Positions 34,650 through 43,830 are shown, numbered from the stretch's first letter. The stretch is 64,000 nucleotides of DNA from JANWYT01 sp034437555 (GCA_034437555.1 DAOTTQ010000018.1:9788-73787), one strand, 5' to 3'. Notes: generated by a model from the letters alone, not told the origin. Numbers and translations: made by a program.

Positions 34650-35396
34650 CTATTTAAGGGGGCGTTTTTGGGCGGCGTGTAGGGCAAATTCGGCTAGGGC
34701 GTAACGGTCTTCTTCAGAAAGTTGCGCCCTAGCCAGCAAATCGGGACGGCTTTCCCATGTAACGCGCAACGATTCACGCCTGCGCCAACGGGCAATCTCG
34801 GCGTGATTGCCTTGTGTTAGCACTTCTGGCACACTTAGCCCCCTAAATTCGGTGGGGCGCGTGTAGTGGGGGTGTTCTAGTAAGCCGTCGGCGTGGCTTT
34901 CGTTTTGCGCCCCATCTTCCGCGCCTAGCACACCGTCTAATTGGCGCACAATGGCATCACTAATAACCATAGCAGCCAGTTCGCCGCCCGTGAGTACATA
35001 GTCCCCAAGGCTAATATCATCAGTAGCCACCAATTGGCGCACGCGGTCATCAAAGCCCTCATAATGCCCACACAAAAAAATGATGCGTGGGTGTTGTGCC
35101 AATTCTAGGGCAATGTGATGGTTAAACACGCGCCCCTGCGCCGATAGCAGAATGACAGGGCAAGCCTCTTGACCACGTACCGCTTCAACGGCACGCACTA
35201 CCACATCGGCTTTCATCACCATGCCACCGCCCCCACCATAGGGCGTATCGTCCACTTGCCGATATTTCGTTTCGGTGTAATCGCGTATATCATGGGTATT
35301 AAACGCCAAGATGCCCCTATCACGGGCTTTCCACATCATGCTGTGGTTCATAGGCGCAAACATTTCTGGAAACAGCGTAAGAACGTCTATTTGCAT
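34650..35396 (-). CDS. trmD: tRNA (guanine37-N1)-methyltransferase
   Basis: 248 residues. It methylates G37 in tRNAs reading CNN codons, using S-adenosylmethionine and preventing frameshifts. Family motifs: MQIDVLTLFPEMF, YGGGGGMVMKAD, the knotted SAM site LCGHYEGFDDRV and DISLGDYVLTGGELA. Length is standard. It is not in the usual rpsP-rimM-trmD-rplS cluster; no such gene is adjacent. No clear Shine-Dalgarno site before ATG 35396. Confidence 0.96.
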   Translation of the reverse strand: MQIDVLTLFPEMFAPMNHSMMWKARDRGILAFNTHDIRDYTETKYRQVDDTPYGGGGGMVMKADVVVRAVEAVRGQEACPVILLSAQGRVFNHHIALELAQHPRIIFLCGHYEGFDDRVRQLVATDDISLGDYVLTGGELAAMVISDAIVRQLDGVLGAEDGAQNESHADGLLEHPHYTRPTEFRGLSVPEVLTQGNHAEIARWRRRESLRVTWESRPDLLARAQLSEEDRYALAEFALHAAQKRPLK

Positions 35397-35466
35397 AGGT
35401 CAGGTATCCGTTAAAATACAGGGTGTTTTAAGGTGGCTTGCATTATAGCACACAGGAGAAAACCGA

Positions 35467-35865
35467 GTGAAATGGTCTTTTTGGTGGGTTTTAGTGGTGT
35501 TTAGCGTGGCGGGGTGCAATTTAACAGCAATGCCCCCGACACCGCTTCCCACGCCCGATTTACCCCAAGTAGAAATCCTAGACCCGCCCAACAATCGCCA
35601 AGTGGTTGAAGGCGTGGACTTTCCGATTGATATTTTAGCGCGAGATGCCACACAAGGCATTTCGTTGGTAGAGCTGTATGTGGACGGCGAAAAAGTGAAT
35701 AGCGCAACGCCCTTCACCAATCCCGCCGAGCTAGTCTTTAGAGTGGAGATGAATTGGTTGGCGCAAGGGGTGGGCTTGCACGCCATCGAAGCGATAGCGT
35801 ATCGCCCTAACGGGCAACAAAGTGACCCCTTTGTCATTACCATTGAAGTATTGGCGAAGCCATGA
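35467..35865 (+). CDS. Lipoprotein with Ig-like domain
   Basis: 132 residues, GTG start with AGGAG 8 bases upstream. Signal peptide with lipobox VAGC (Cys near residue 17), a short Pro/Thr linker, then one beta-sandwich (VEILDPPNNRQVVEGVDFPI...VELYVDGE...HAIEAIAY) resembling bacterial Ig-like domains. Probably anchored outside the membrane. Overlaps the next lipoprotein gene by ATGA. Confidence 0.82.
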   Translation: MKWSFWWVLVVFSVAGCNLTAMPPTPLPTPDLPQVEILDPPNNRQVVEGVDFPIDILARDATQGISLVELYVDGEKVNSATPFTNPAELVFRVEMNWLAQGVGLHAIEAIAYRPNGQQSDPFVITIEVLAKP

Positions 35866-37067
35866 AGCCGCTTTTGGCATTGATTTTGGTGTGGGGGGTG
35901 GCGTGTACATCCATAGATGCCCCCCCTCCCACGCTTGCGCCCTCGTTATGGGGAACAATTTACCCTATCGCAGAAGCCCCCCAAACGTTTGCGCCGTCTC
36001 TTATCAGTAACCCCGAAAACGACAGTGTTCTATTGGCATGGACAGCCCCCGATAGCCAAGAGGTGCGACATTATGCTTCTTTATTGCCTACTCGCCCCAC
36101 CATTCTTGCACTCAATGCCAATGCACCGTTTTTGTATACGTTGTTGCCCGCCACCGCCACACACACACATCTCTTTTGGCTAGATAATGACCGCGACAGC
36201 AACGAGGTTCGCCTATTTACGGCACTCATTGGCAATGACCTAGTGGCTACCCTAGACTCCACACGCCTCTCTGGGGGGCGCACACCCACCTATAGCGCAA
36301 TCAGCCTAAGCGATGGCACCGTGCGCGTGGTATGGAGCGAAGGGGTTATGGGAGCAGAACTCCTGTATACCACCACGCTAGACGCACAAGGACGTAGCAC
36401 GTTTGCCCAACGTATCAATAGGGTGGCAGGCGCGCATCCTGCGCTTACCCGCGCCAATGATGGGCGAGTATGGCTGTTTTGGCTGGATGATGGCGCACTA
36501 TGGCGAGCCTTACTAACCGAAGAACAGCCCCAAGAAATGTTTCTGCTAGAGCGCGTGGAACGCCTATTAGATGCGCCTAACGTAGATGAGGGAGAACGGC
36601 TAGAAGCCTTTAGCGTTGCCCAAGATAGTGCGCGGTTTTATGCCTTTTGGCAAATTGTAGGGCGTGAGGGTGTACCGAGCTTACAAGTGGCTAGTGGAGG
36701 CGTGCTGGCTTCAACGTGGAATCACCCGCGCTCCGTAGGCATCAGCGTGCTAGGGGGCAATGTGCAAACGGGCTTTAACAGCGGGGCGGTGAATGGCGCA
36801 ATTTTTGGGGCGCAACCTGTGGGGTGGGGAACACCGCTTGAGGGACAACATCCTGTGCTGCCGATGGTAGCAACGCTAGGCGAGGACTTGGTGATGCTGT
36901 ACTGGCGCAATGGCGAACCGATTGGCGCACAGACCTTGGCAAAAGTGGGCGTTTTATTTGGCGCACCCACCCTTACCACAGATGAGAGTCGGCATTTGTG
37001 GGTGGCGTGGTCACAGCCCAAAGATGCCACCACCGCCACCCTCTATCTAACTGGCACGCGCCGTTAG
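35862..37067 (+). CDS. Lipoprotein with predicted beta-propeller
   Basis: 401 residues. Signal peptide with lipobox-like VAC (Cys near 14), then repeated beta blades with Ser/Trp-rich turns (LLAWTAPDS, VRVVWSEG, VWLFWLDDG, RFYAFWQIVG, LVMLYWRNG, LWVAWSQP) at about 50-60-residue spacing, suggesting a six- or seven-blade propeller. ATGA overlap with the upstream lipoprotein implies co-translation and possibly one complex. Stop overlaps the convergent def stop. Function unknown. Confidence 0.8.
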   Translation: MKPLLALILVWGVACTSIDAPPPTLAPSLWGTIYPIAEAPQTFAPSLISNPENDSVLLAWTAPDSQEVRHYASLLPTRPTILALNANAPFLYTLLPATATHTHLFWLDNDRDSNEVRLFTALIGNDLVATLDSTRLSGGRTPTYSAISLSDGTVRVVWSEGVMGAELLYTTTLDAQGRSTFAQRINRVAGAHPALTRANDGRVWLFWLDDGALWRALLTEEQPQEMFLLERVERLLDAPNVDEGERLEAFSVAQDSARFYAFWQIVGREGVPSLQVASGGVLASTWNHPRSVGISVLGGNVQTGFNSGAVNGAIFGAQPVGWGTPLEGQHPVLPMVATLGEDLVMLYWRNGEPIGAQTLAKVGVLFGAPTLTTDESRHLWVAWSQPKDATTATLYLTGTRR

Positions 37068-37588
37068 TCTTTGGCTTTTTCGCTTGCTTTTTCGGGCTTC
37101 CAAACATCGTCGGTGCGGTCTGTGTATAAAATGCCGTCCAGGTGGTCAATTTCATGCTGGAATACGCGCGCAAACCAACCATCCGCTTTAATGCGAAAGT
37201 CTTTGCCATGGCGGTCTTGCCCCGTTACCACAACACTTTTATAGCGTTCTACTTCACCCAATAAATTAGGCAAAGACAAGCACCCTTCCACACCCGTAAC
37301 CAGTTCACGGCTGGCTTTAATGATTTTGGGGTTGGCGATGGAGTAAATAACACCGGCATGTTTGCCATATTCTTTGCGGTCTTCTTCGGTGGTATCGGGC
37401 ATGCGCACAATAATCAGGCGTTGGCTTACTTCTACTTGAGGGGCAGCCAAGCCTATACCGGGCGCATCAAGCAGAGTTTCTATCATATCGTCTACTAGGG
37501 TTTGAAAGTTTGCGCCAAAGTCCATAACTTTAATGGCTTTTTTGCGTAAAACGGGGTTTGGGGGGGTAATGATGTGCTTAAGGCTCAT
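37064..37588 (-). CDS. def: Peptide deformylase
   Basis: 174 residues. It removes the formyl group from nascent proteins. The three family motifs are intact: GIGLAAPQV, EGCLSLPN with the metal-binding Cys, and QHEIDHLDG with the HExxH metal ligands and catalytic Glu. Length is normal. It follows the R3H ATPase gene but is separated by a hairpin terminator. The usual partner fmt is not adjacent. Confidence 0.95.
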   Translation of the reverse strand: MSLKHIITPPNPVLRKKAIKVMDFGANFQTLVDDMIETLLDAPGIGLAAPQVEVSQRLIIVRMPDTTEEDRKEYGKHAGVIYSIANPKIIKASRELVTGVEGCLSLPNLLGEVERYKSVVVTGQDRHGKDFRIKADGWFARVFQHEIDHLDGILYTDRTDDVWKPEKASEKAKD

Positions 37589-37661
37589 AGAACTGTGCTT
37601 TCGTTAGCATAATCGGGCGGTGATGAGCTTATTATAGCCTTACACGCCCCCCCTATAAATA

Positions 37662-37694
37662 CCAAAAGCCACCGAGGGGCGTGGTGGCTTTTGG
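37662..37694 (-). terminator. Terminator after the R3H ATPase gene
   Basis: A perfect 12-bp inverted repeat CCAAAAGCCACC / GGTGGCTTTTGG has a 9-base loop. On the minus strand the distal arm ends in TTTTGG followed by an A/T-rich run. It separates the R3H ATPase gene from def. Confidence 0.75.
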
Positions 37695-37814
37695 AAAGAG
37701 GATAGGCTTTATCAGAAGTGACTACCAACTTCTGCCTACACTTATATTGTGCCACTTTGCACAATCTAGGCGTAGTGACATTTGGCATACATTTAGGGTG
37801 ATAGACGGGTTGAC

Positions 37815-39518
37815 TTAGTCGTCTTCGCCGTCATCGTCTCCACCAGAGTAAATGCGTACATGGCGGCGCGGTTCGTTGCCAAAGCTCTTTGAAATCAGTA
37901 ATGCCTCACGCGCCATTTTATGCTGTTGACGGCGAATGTGCGATGCCTGAGGGGTAAGGATAATAGCTTCCTCACCGTTGCGAATGTTTTCAATCGCCTT
38001 TTCCATCTCAAGCATCGCCATCCCAAAAGGGTCGTTTCGCTCCTGAAGGTTAAACACATCAATCAGGAAGTTTTCCATTTGGCTCACGGTGTTTGCCCGC
38101 AACACATAAATGGGCATCCCCCGCCGTTCTGCATCCAAAATTTGCTTGGGGCGGTTACGATAGTATTGCTTCATCGTCACCACAGCATTGGCTTCGTTAA
38201 GTTCTTCCGTCACAACTAACGGCACGCTTAGGCGTTTGGAGGCTTGTAAGAGCCTGTTCTTTGCCACGCCATAGGCATACACAGTCATCAAGCGCAGTTT
38301 TTCTCTTACGCCTGGGTCTATCACCATGTCGGTTTTGTCCTCTGGTAAGTCGGGGTCACCTTTTACCAGTTTTGCCGATGGACGAGCGCGTTCGGGGTCG
38401 TGTCCGTTGTGTGTTCGTCCGTTGCCATTACGCCGTCCCCCACTATTGCTAGAGGGTTGGGGCATATCTCGGGCAAGCGGGTCTGCGTTCATGCCCTTTG
38501 CCACGCGGCTATCAGCTTCTAGTACCTTCTTTTCACGGCGGATTTGGTCGTTTTCATCGCGTGAGCGTTCTTCAACCATTATTTGCCGTCCGCGTAGCAT
38601 CAAGTCCACGTCTATCGACACATCCTCATGCACAATCATAATATGACGGGTTTGGATTTCTACCAACACCTGAAAGGTTGGGGGGGCGCGACGCTCTAGG
38701 ACGGTTTTTTGTGTGTTGCGCCGTCTTGCTTCTTCATCGCTTAACGTAACGCTTTCAATACCCCCCACAAGGTCGGAGAGGGTTGGGTTTAGCATTAGAT
38801 TTTCTAAAGTGTTACCGTGTGCCGTGCCAATCAATTGCACGCCACGCTCGGCAATGGTACGGGCAGCTTGTGCTTCTAGCTCGCGCCCGATTTCGTCAAT
38901 CACAATCACCTGTGGATTGTGGTTCTCTACTGCTTCAATCATCACTTCATGTTGGCGTTCGGGGTGCGATACTTGCATTCTCCGCGCCTTGCCTACCGCA
39001 GGATGGGGTACGTCACCATCACCCCCAATTTCATTAGAGGTATCAACAATGACAACACGCTTTTCTTCGGCAAGCACCCGCGCCGTTTCTCTTAGGAGCG
39101 TGGTTTTACCCACACCCGGCGCACCCAACATCAAAATATTCTTGCCACTTTTGACGAGTTCTTCGATGATGTCAATTGTGCCATACACAGCGCGACCAAT
39201 ACGGGTGGTTAAGCCCACAATTTCACCGCGTCTGTTACGCATTGCGCTAATACGGTGAAGTGTGCGTTCCATCCCTGCGCGGTTATCTGCGTCAAATTCA
39301 CCAGTACGCGCGGTCATTGAGTCAATGTCCTCACGGGTGATTTCTTTGTCAGATAGCTCAATTTCGCCAAAGGTATAGCGTGCGGTGGGCAAACGCCCCA
39401 AATCCATGATAATTTCCAGCAGTTCTTGCGTGTCGCCAAGTTCTTCCAGCGCATAGTTAATGTGCAAAGGCAATACGCGCTTTAGAACATGAATGTCGTC
39501 TGTTATGCGTTTTTCCAT
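37815..39518 (-). CDS. Ycf45/SpoIIIAA-like ATPase with R3H domain
   Basis: 567 residues. Residues about 60-320 form an AAA/RecA-like ATPase of the SpoIIIAA/Ycf45 type: Walker A MLGAPGVGKTT near 129, VDTSNEIGGDGD, and Walker B VIVIDEIGRE. A charged linker of about 100 residues follows. The C-terminal 70 residues include an R3H single-strand nucleic-acid-binding domain (RRQQHKMAREALLISKSFG). Homologues occur in cyanobacteria, chloroplasts and Chloroflexota with unknown role in nucleic-acid handling. The protein ends in a cluster of acidic residues (DDDGEDD). Confidence 0.85.
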   Translation of the reverse strand: MEKRITDDIHVLKRVLPLHINYALEELGDTQELLEIIMDLGRLPTARYTFGEIELSDKEITREDIDSMTARTGEFDADNRAGMERTLHRISAMRNRRGEIVGLTTRIGRAVYGTIDIIEELVKSGKNILMLGAPGVGKTTLLRETARVLAEEKRVVIVDTSNEIGGDGDVPHPAVGKARRMQVSHPERQHEVMIEAVENHNPQVIVIDEIGRELEAQAARTIAERGVQLIGTAHGNTLENLMLNPTLSDLVGGIESVTLSDEEARRRNTQKTVLERRAPPTFQVLVEIQTRHIMIVHEDVSIDVDLMLRGRQIMVEERSRDENDQIRREKKVLEADSRVAKGMNADPLARDMPQPSSNSGGRRNGNGRTHNGHDPERARPSAKLVKGDPDLPEDKTDMVIDPGVREKLRLMTVYAYGVAKNRLLQASKRLSVPLVVTEELNEANAVVTMKQYYRNRPKQILDAERRGMPIYVLRANTVSQMENFLIDVFNLQERNDPFGMAMLEMEKAIENIRNGEEAIILTPQASHIRRQQHKMAREALLISKSFGNEPRRHVRIYSGGDDDGEDD

Positions 39519-39531
39519 AGACGTTTGTTAG

Positions 39532-40485
39532 TCAGTCCTCATCATAGGGCTGCACCGGTGACCAGAAGGGGGGCGCAGCGTGTTTTGCGGTTTCTAAGTT
39601 ACCTTGCATTTTTGTCCGCGCAAAGTTTGCCAACCGCACACCTGCGGCAATATGGCGCACCATCACGGCTTGTTCTGCAAAAGGTGTAAAATTCATGTCG
39701 CGCATCACATCGCCTAGCCAACCTTGATAGCTTCGCACGTTCACAAAAATCGGCACTTTACTAGCGCGTGCCATTCTGGCAATGGCACTGGTTAAAATGT
39801 CGCGTGCTTTCGGCATCATGTTTGGGTGAATAAAGGGCAACACATACACCCCACTTTTACCCTCACTGTAGGCAATATAGGCTTCCACATGCCCTTCATG
39901 GCGATACACCAAGCCCTGCATCTCGGATGAGGGGGTAGTAACAGACTGTTGAAGGGTAGGGATGGTGTGACAAATTAGCGACATAATGCCAATTTGGTCG
40001 TTTCCGCATTCTTCCGTCAGAGGCACTTGTTCTTGTGCATGTACGGGGTCATGCCGCCAAAGTGTTTGGCGCATGTAACAGGCAAAACGCGCTTGTCTCA
40101 TCATTTCAAACAGGCGGTCATCTGTATTTACTTCGGCAATCAGCGCGTGTGCGCCGTGTTTGCCCGCTTCTTTTGCCATGGCATCTAGCATGTGTAGTAA
40201 GATGCCGTCGTCGGCTAAGTGGTCTAAATCGGGTGCAAGATAAAGCAGGTGCGCGTTTACATCTTCTGGGCGATAGCGAAACTGCCCCATAAGCTGTTCT
40301 TGGGGGCTACGCGCCAGTAAGGTATACGTTCCACGATTAAACAGAATGCTTGTCCAATAGGCACTAGATGTTTCATATGCATCTTGTGTAATGCCTATGT
40401 CACTATCCAAGACCACCCCATGCCCACTTAAACGCCGTAAAACGGGCAAGTCTACCAATGTGATAGGTCTGGTTTCGGTTGTCAT
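39532..40485 (-). CDS. GNAT-family acetyltransferase-like protein
   Basis: About 317 residues from ATG 40485 (a weak GGAGAAAG lies 11 bases upstream). Resembles a two-domain GNAT fold: residues 80-140 carry AHALIAEVNTDDRLFEMMRQARFACY, where the acetyl-CoA loop is less canonical than usual. The second half repeats the plan (PIFVNVRSYQGWLGDVMRDMNFTPF). Substrate unknown. It sits 13 bases before the R3H gene and may be co-transcribed. Confidence 0.65.
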   Translation of the reverse strand: MTTETRPITLVDLPVLRRLSGHGVVLDSDIGITQDAYETSSAYWTSILFNRGTYTLLARSPQEQLMGQFRYRPEDVNAHLLYLAPDLDHLADDGILLHMLDAMAKEAGKHGAHALIAEVNTDDRLFEMMRQARFACYMRQTLWRHDPVHAQEQVPLTEECGNDQIGIMSLICHTIPTLQQSVTTPSSEMQGLVYRHEGHVEAYIAYSEGKSGVYVLPFIHPNMMPKARDILTSAIARMARASKVPIFVNVRSYQGWLGDVMRDMNFTPFAEQAVMVRHIAAGVRLANFARTKMQGNLETAKHAAPPFWSPVQPYDED

Positions 40486-40617
40486 CGCGCTACACTTTCT
40501 CCAATGGCGCGTTAATTCGGTCAACTATAGCACCGTTACGCACCTAATGCAATTTACCTGTTATAACACCCGTCCGCCTGCTTCGTTATTCTAACCCCAC
40601 AAGAGAACGCTCTGATA

Positions 40618-40863
40618 TTACGCCTCTGGAGGGGGGACAGGCAACGCATCAACGGCGGTATTCTTCCACTTTTGCCCTTCTTCAATGAGCATTACAGGAA
40701 TGCCATTACGAACAGGATATTTATTTCCACTGTCGGCACACACCAACCAAAACTCTTTAACCAGTTCTAGCCGTCCGGGGTCATCGCCTTTGTCGGTATA
40801 TTGCACCGCTTCGGGGCATCGTAAAATGGCAATAAAATCTTCGGTTAGGTTCTTTTGGCTCAT
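40618..40863 (-). CDS. Trm112-like small protein
   Basis: 81 residues. FIAILRCPEAVQ, then LVCADSGNKYPVRNGIPVMLIEE matches the Trm112/YcaR fold with its YPVRxGIPVML closing motif. Typical members have CPxC and CxxC zinc pairs. Here each pair keeps one Cys, so zinc binding is doubtful. Trm112 partners activate methyltransferases. AAGGA lies 10 bases before the ATG, and a consensus promoter lies upstream (40905-40934). Confidence 0.75.
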   Translation of the reverse strand: MSQKNLTEDFIAILRCPEAVQYTDKGDDPGRLELVKEFWLVCADSGNKYPVRNGIPVMLIEEGQKWKNTAVDALPVPPPEA

Positions 40864-40904
40864 AAGCGATTATTCCTTAACATGGGTAATGTCCTTACCT
40901 ATAA

Positions 40905-40948
40905 AGTATAGCCCGTTCTTGACAGTATCGTCAACATGGGTATTATAT
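40905..40948. promoter_or_regulatory. Overlapping divergent promoters with palindromic -35s
   Basis: Minus strand: TTGACG (40929-40934), 18-base spacer, TATACT (40905-40910), facing the Trm112-like gene. Plus strand: TTGACA (40919-40924) with TATTAT (40941-40946, spacer 16) or TTATAT (40943-40948, spacer 18), facing rsfS. The two -35s form an inverted repeat TTGAC-N6-GTCAA. Confidence 0.6.
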
Positions 40949-41046
40949 ACCCTTTGTGACCCGTTGTGAACCCTCTGTATGGACGAAAAAAGGTTCTTAG
41001 TATATGATAGATGGCATAAGTCGCTTTAGAAGCTAGGAGGCAGTTT

Positions 41047-41397
41047 TTGGAACCCATCGATTTGGCAAAAATGATTGTAGATATTGTTGAGGAACGTAAA
41101 GCAGAGGACATCGTGTTGCTTGATTTGCGCCCTCACACCGTTTTGGCAGACTACTTCGTAATTTGTACGGGTAATAGTGACCGTCAAATTCGTGCTTTGT
41201 CGGATTACATTCGTGAAGATGTAAAAAAGAACACGGGCAAATTCCCGAAGGGCATTGAAGGCACGCCCGAAAGTGGCTGGATTTTGATGGATTATGGCGA
41301 TGTAATTGTGCATGTCTTTAGTGAAGACCAACGCGATTACTACGACATTGAATCACTGTGGGGCAATGTATCACAGGTCGTCGTTAGTATTCAGTAG
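41047..41397 (+). CDS. rsfS: Ribosome silencing factor
   Basis: 116 residues with a TTG start at 41047, set by a perfect AGGAGG (41035-41040) 6 bases upstream. RsfS binds ribosomal protein uL14 and blocks subunit joining when translation must slow. Family motifs: ADYFVICTGNSDRQIRALSDYI, EGTPESGWILMDYGDVIVHVF and YYDIESLW. Length is normal. nadD and proB, frequent neighbours, are absent. Confidence 0.95.
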   Translation: MEPIDLAKMIVDIVEERKAEDIVLLDLRPHTVLADYFVICTGNSDRQIRALSDYIREDVKKNTGKFPKGIEGTPESGWILMDYGDVIVHVFSEDQRDYYDIESLWGNVSQVVVSIQ

Positions 41398-41461
41398 GGC
41401 AATTCGTGCGCTAAAGCAACCGCGTTAGACTGTTCATCGTATCATCACCGTACCATCGGCA

Positions 41462-41480
41462 AGGGCGTAGTTTACGCCCT
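41462..41480. terminator. Hairpin between rsfS and the convergent PBP gene
   Basis: Perfect 8-bp inverted repeat AGGGCGTA-GTT-TACGCCCT between convergent stops. No long T-run, so termination strength is uncertain. Confidence 0.5.
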
Positions 41481-41486
41481 CGCTCG

Positions 41487-43661
41487 TTAGTCAAAGGGCC
41501 CAAAGAAATACCACTCTAGAATACGCCGTGTAATCGGGGCTGCAATCGCCGAGCCATCCCCCGAATTTTCAATAATCACAATGGTTGCAATTTCTGGGTT
41601 TTCACGCGGAGCATACGATGCAAACCACGAGTGTGGCGGTCTTTGCCCGCTAACCTGTGCCGTGCCTGTTTTCGCGCACACCCCCACATTTAAGAGGGGC
41701 GAATTGCGGAAGATGTGTGATGCAGTGCCGTATCGTTCGGTGGTTACTTCGCACAAGCCTTGTTGAATCATTTCTAGCACTTCTTCTTTTACATCTAATG
41801 CGCCGTTTTCTTCGGGCGTTGCAACAGAAGTACGTTGGTCTAAAATGCCCCGTTGTAACACCAATTGCGGGCGGTAGAGCGTACCACCATTGCCAATTGC
41901 CCCGTAAAAGCGCACCATTTGTAACGGGGTTACTTCTACTTCGCCCTGCCCAATTGCCATACTAACAGAATAAGAGAATGACCACGGCAACCCACGATTA
42001 ATGCGTATCCAGTCGGGGTCGGGAATCGTGCCGCCTGCCTCGCTTACATCACGCAAGCCCGTTACACTGCCAAACCCAAAACGTCGCGCGTAGTTTGGCA
42101 ACAAGAAGGGGTCAACTCTGTCCATCTCTAGCCCCACTTGGTAAAAGAAGGGGTTACAACTATTAGCGAGTGCGCCCGCAATCGTCATGCGCCCATGCCC
42201 ACCTGCCAGCCAGTCATAGCGAACATCGTTGCCCTCTTGCCAAATGCCACTACAAAAGTAGGTTTGGTTCATGGGGTAAATGCCACTATCAGCCACAGCC
42301 AGCGCATCAATGCTTTTCATAATGCTACCGGCGGGGTAAATGCCCTGTGAGGCACGATTCAGTAGGGGGTTGGCAGCACTTTCGGCGATTTGCGCTTGCA
42401 CATCATTGGCAACACCACGCCCTACTGCTGGGAACGGGTTTAGCGCGTTGCCCTCATACGTGGGATAGCTGACCATTGCCAAAATTTCGCCCGTGTTCAA
42501 GTCCATCACAATAACCGCCGCGCCGGGTGAGGTTTTTGCCCACGATTCGCTGCTTTCGCTGTACGCTTCACCCAATGTTTGCAACACATACTCTTGCAAA
42601 TCGGCATCAATCGTTAGCCAAAGGCTTTCGGGAATAACGGAGGTCGCTTCTGCCAGTACCCTTAGGCGTGTGCCGTTAGGCGCGTATAAGGACAATCGTC
42701 CACCGGGCTGACCCCTTAATACCGTATCCCAGCTGCGCTCAATGCCCGCCTGTCCAATGATGGTTTCGGCATTAAAGCCCAAGCGCACCAAGTCGGGAAC
42801 TTGTGCTTCGGTTGGGAAGCCCACATTGCCCAAAATATGCGGCATGAGAGAACCACGTAAATATCGGCGAATGGCTTTTTGGCTAAAGGTCGCCTTACAA
42901 TCCGCAAGCAATCGCGCTTCTTGGGGCAAAAAGTCGGGGGGTTCTAGCGTGCCAACGGGTATTACCCAGTTCACATTGCCCGCGTTTAGTTTATTTTCAA
43001 TCGCGTCGATGGGTAAATTAAACGCCGTTGCCAGCGTATTGACGCATAAGGGGCGGTCGGGAATTTCTTGCGGAATCACGTTTACTTCTACAATAATGCC
43101 GTTTTGGTCTGCCAAAATTGTGCCGTTGCGGTCATAGATATTGGCACGTCTTGGCACACTCGATTCAAAGCGCAAGGTTGCGCCATCGCCCATCTCGGGG
43201 AAAATATCGCCCAATGACCACGCCACACCCCATGCGTTGCGTGCGCGGTCTAGCGTTAAGCGCAAGTCGCGTGCGGTATCTGTAAATGTGCCTAAAATAT
43301 TGGTCGTAAACGTTACATCATAGCGAAAAACAACCATGCGGTCGCTTTCCCTAAACAAACTCACGGGGATAATTTCTAGGTTTTGCAAGGTAATGAGGTT
43401 TTGTGAGTCTTCATACAGCTTCTTAAACTGTTCAAACGGGATGGCTTCTTGGCTAGAAAACGACAAGAGGCTATACATGGTTACAAAGTCTTGTTTTTGC
43501 CACGCATCTAAAAAGAGGCTGGCGGCAAATTGCGCCTCCTCTATGGCAATAGAAGCGGTTGGTGAAGGGGCAACAGTGGGTAAGGGGGCAACTCTCGCCG
43601 TACTAGGCGCACATCCCACCAACGCCAAAACACAAAGTAAGCCGATTAGTACATTTCTCAT
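41487..43661 (-). CDS. Class B penicillin-binding lipoprotein with MecA-N-like domain
   Basis: 724 residues. Begins with a lipoprotein signal (lipobox LVGC, Cys near 17) instead of the usual membrane anchor. Residues 40-150 match the NTF2-like MecA-N domain (ASLFLDAWQKQDFVTMYSLL...), followed by a dimerisation domain (YDRNGTILADQNG). The transpeptidase domain has SxxK in AGSIMKS near 442, SxN in ANSCN near 500 and KTG in AKTGTAQ near 663. It cross-links peptidoglycan strands outside the membrane. The architecture resembles PBP2a of staphylococci, but beta-lactam sensitivity cannot be inferred. No mec regulators are adjacent. Confidence 0.9.
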   Translation of the reverse strand: MRNVLIGLLCVLALVGCAPSTARVAPLPTVAPSPTASIAIEEAQFAASLFLDAWQKQDFVTMYSLLSFSSQEAIPFEQFKKLYEDSQNLITLQNLEIIPVSLFRESDRMVVFRYDVTFTTNILGTFTDTARDLRLTLDRARNAWGVAWSLGDIFPEMGDGATLRFESSVPRRANIYDRNGTILADQNGIIVEVNVIPQEIPDRPLCVNTLATAFNLPIDAIENKLNAGNVNWVIPVGTLEPPDFLPQEARLLADCKATFSQKAIRRYLRGSLMPHILGNVGFPTEAQVPDLVRLGFNAETIIGQAGIERSWDTVLRGQPGGRLSLYAPNGTRLRVLAEATSVIPESLWLTIDADLQEYVLQTLGEAYSESSESWAKTSPGAAVIVMDLNTGEILAMVSYPTYEGNALNPFPAVGRGVANDVQAQIAESAANPLLNRASQGIYPAGSIMKSIDALAVADSGIYPMNQTYFCSGIWQEGNDVRYDWLAGGHGRMTIAGALANSCNPFFYQVGLEMDRVDPFLLPNYARRFGFGSVTGLRDVSEAGGTIPDPDWIRINRGLPWSFSYSVSMAIGQGEVEVTPLQMVRFYGAIGNGGTLYRPQLVLQRGILDQRTSVATPEENGALDVKEEVLEMIQQGLCEVTTERYGTASHIFRNSPLLNVGVCAKTGTAQVSGQRPPHSWFASYAPRENPEIATIVIIENSGDGSAIAAPITRRILEWYFFGPFD

Positions 43662-43830
43662 CCCAAAACCTAGCTCATTCTTACAACAGTTGATTTTCTA
43701 TTATAGCCTAATTTAGGCGGATTCATGAGAGCTTGTGAAAAAGGGTGTGCAAATCTCTAAAGCGCGTTATCATATAGACAGGTTTTAACCTAATCGTCAA
43801 TCCTTTTTAACAATTACTCAGGAGCGTTTC

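Noticed and set aside
37585..37788. 67-codon minus-strand frame upstream of def
   Set aside because: It contains the terminator hairpin and lacks a start signal; intergenic.
41487..43661. Acquired methicillin-resistance gene
   Set aside because: The codon use by eye matches its neighbours and no mec regulator or mobile element is close. Only the architecture is shared.
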